A stretch of DNA of 6,604 nt. Origin: Candidatus Pelagibacter sp. (GTDB lineage: Bacteria > Pseudomonadota > Alphaproteobacteria > Pelagibacterales > Pelagibacteraceae). Made by a program: the position numbers and the translations under genes. Positions 6,366-6,604 of this stretch are shown here, one piece after another. The notes beneath the pieces were generated by a model. The model was not told where the DNA came from. It saw only the letters and a list, made by a program, of their open reading frames with translations, and ran no database searches. The stretch covers positions 1 to 6,604 of the forward strand of contig DTVC01000036.1 in NCBI GenBank assembly GCA_012963775.1, read 5' to 3'. Each line of letters begins with the position of its first letter. Positions within the stretch are counted from its first letter, which is position 1.

Positions 6366-6604
6366 ATGAAAAAATGGAAAATAAATAGCTGGAGAAATTA
6401 TCCAGTAAAACACATTCCAAAATATGAGGATGAAAAAGAACTAAATATGGTTCTTAATAAAATTAAAACTTTTCCTCCATTAGTGTTTGCTGGAGAAACA
6501 AGACACTTAAAAGATCAACTTGCAAATGTTGTAGATAGGAAAGCTTTCTTATTACAAGGAGGTGATTGTGCAGAAAGTTTTGCAGAGTTTAATCCTGACA
6601 ATAT
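6366..6604 (+). CDS. aroG: class II 3-deoxy-7-phosphoheptulonate (DAHP) synthase, N-terminal 79 codons (partial)
   Basis: The gene begins at the ATG at 6366 and runs off the right edge. Its first 79 residues carry the marks of class II (plant/AroG-II type) DAHP synthase: SWRNYPVKHIPKY at residues 8-20, FPPLVFAGETRHL at 36-48, and FLLQGGDCAESFAEF at 61-75. C68 in GGDCAES is the expected metal-binding cysteine, and R46 lies in the conserved AGE.R segment. The enzyme condenses phosphoenolpyruvate and erythrose-4-phosphate to start the shikimate pathway. It is unrelated at sequence level to the E. coli AroF/G/H type, so the symbol follows usage for class II enzymes. It lies 36 bases after glmS on the same strand. 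Only a weak GAG precedes the start by 7 bases. It could be read through from glmS or have its own promoter. Confidence 0.93.
   Translation, partial: MKKWKINSWRNYPVKHIPKYEDEKELNMVLNKIKTFPPLVFAGETRHLKDQLANVVDRKAFLLQGGDCAESFAEFNPDN

Overview
The window looks like ordinary chromosome from a very AT-rich, streamlined alphaproteobacterium, most likely of the SAR11/Pelagibacterales type. That placement is an inference. It rests on the low GC (judged by eye, not counted), lysine/asparagine/isoleucine-rich proteins, intergenic gaps of at most about 75 bases, several gene overlaps of 1-8 bases, and a gph / glmU-glmS neighbourhood that I recall from alphaproteobacteria. There is no sign of phage, insertion sequence, CRISPR, tRNA or rRNA. 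All eight genes can be assigned to a family.

Layout: two divergent gene blocks leave a 73-base regulatory gap at 3825-3897. Leftward (minus strand) run gph (phosphoglycolate phosphatase-like HAD hydrolase), a LysE-type exporter, and then prpD, prpB and the first 34 codons of prpC. The last three are the 2-methylcitrate cycle, which converts propionyl-CoA plus oxaloacetate to pyruvate plus succinate. Rightward (plus strand) run a shortened glmU that keeps only the acetyltransferase half, a full glmS, and, after a 36-base gap, the start of a class II DAHP synthase, the entry enzyme of the shikimate pathway.

Functionally, GlmS makes glucosamine-6-phosphate, and after isomerisation by GlmM (not in this window) the GlmU-like protein would acetylate glucosamine-1-phosphate. 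The uridyltransferase step that a normal GlmU also performs has no gene here. This is the most notable point in the window: the catalytic and CoA-binding positions of the acetyltransferase are intact, a stop codon lies directly before the ORF, and gph starts on the other strand 73 bases away. The prp genes form a tight unit with 1-base TAATG junctions. Each has a clear Shine-Dalgarno sequence, whereas gph, lysE and glmS have none I can see. The D-B-C order and parts of PrpD resemble, from memory, the corynebacterial type of operon. I found no convincing new biological system; the findings are modest.
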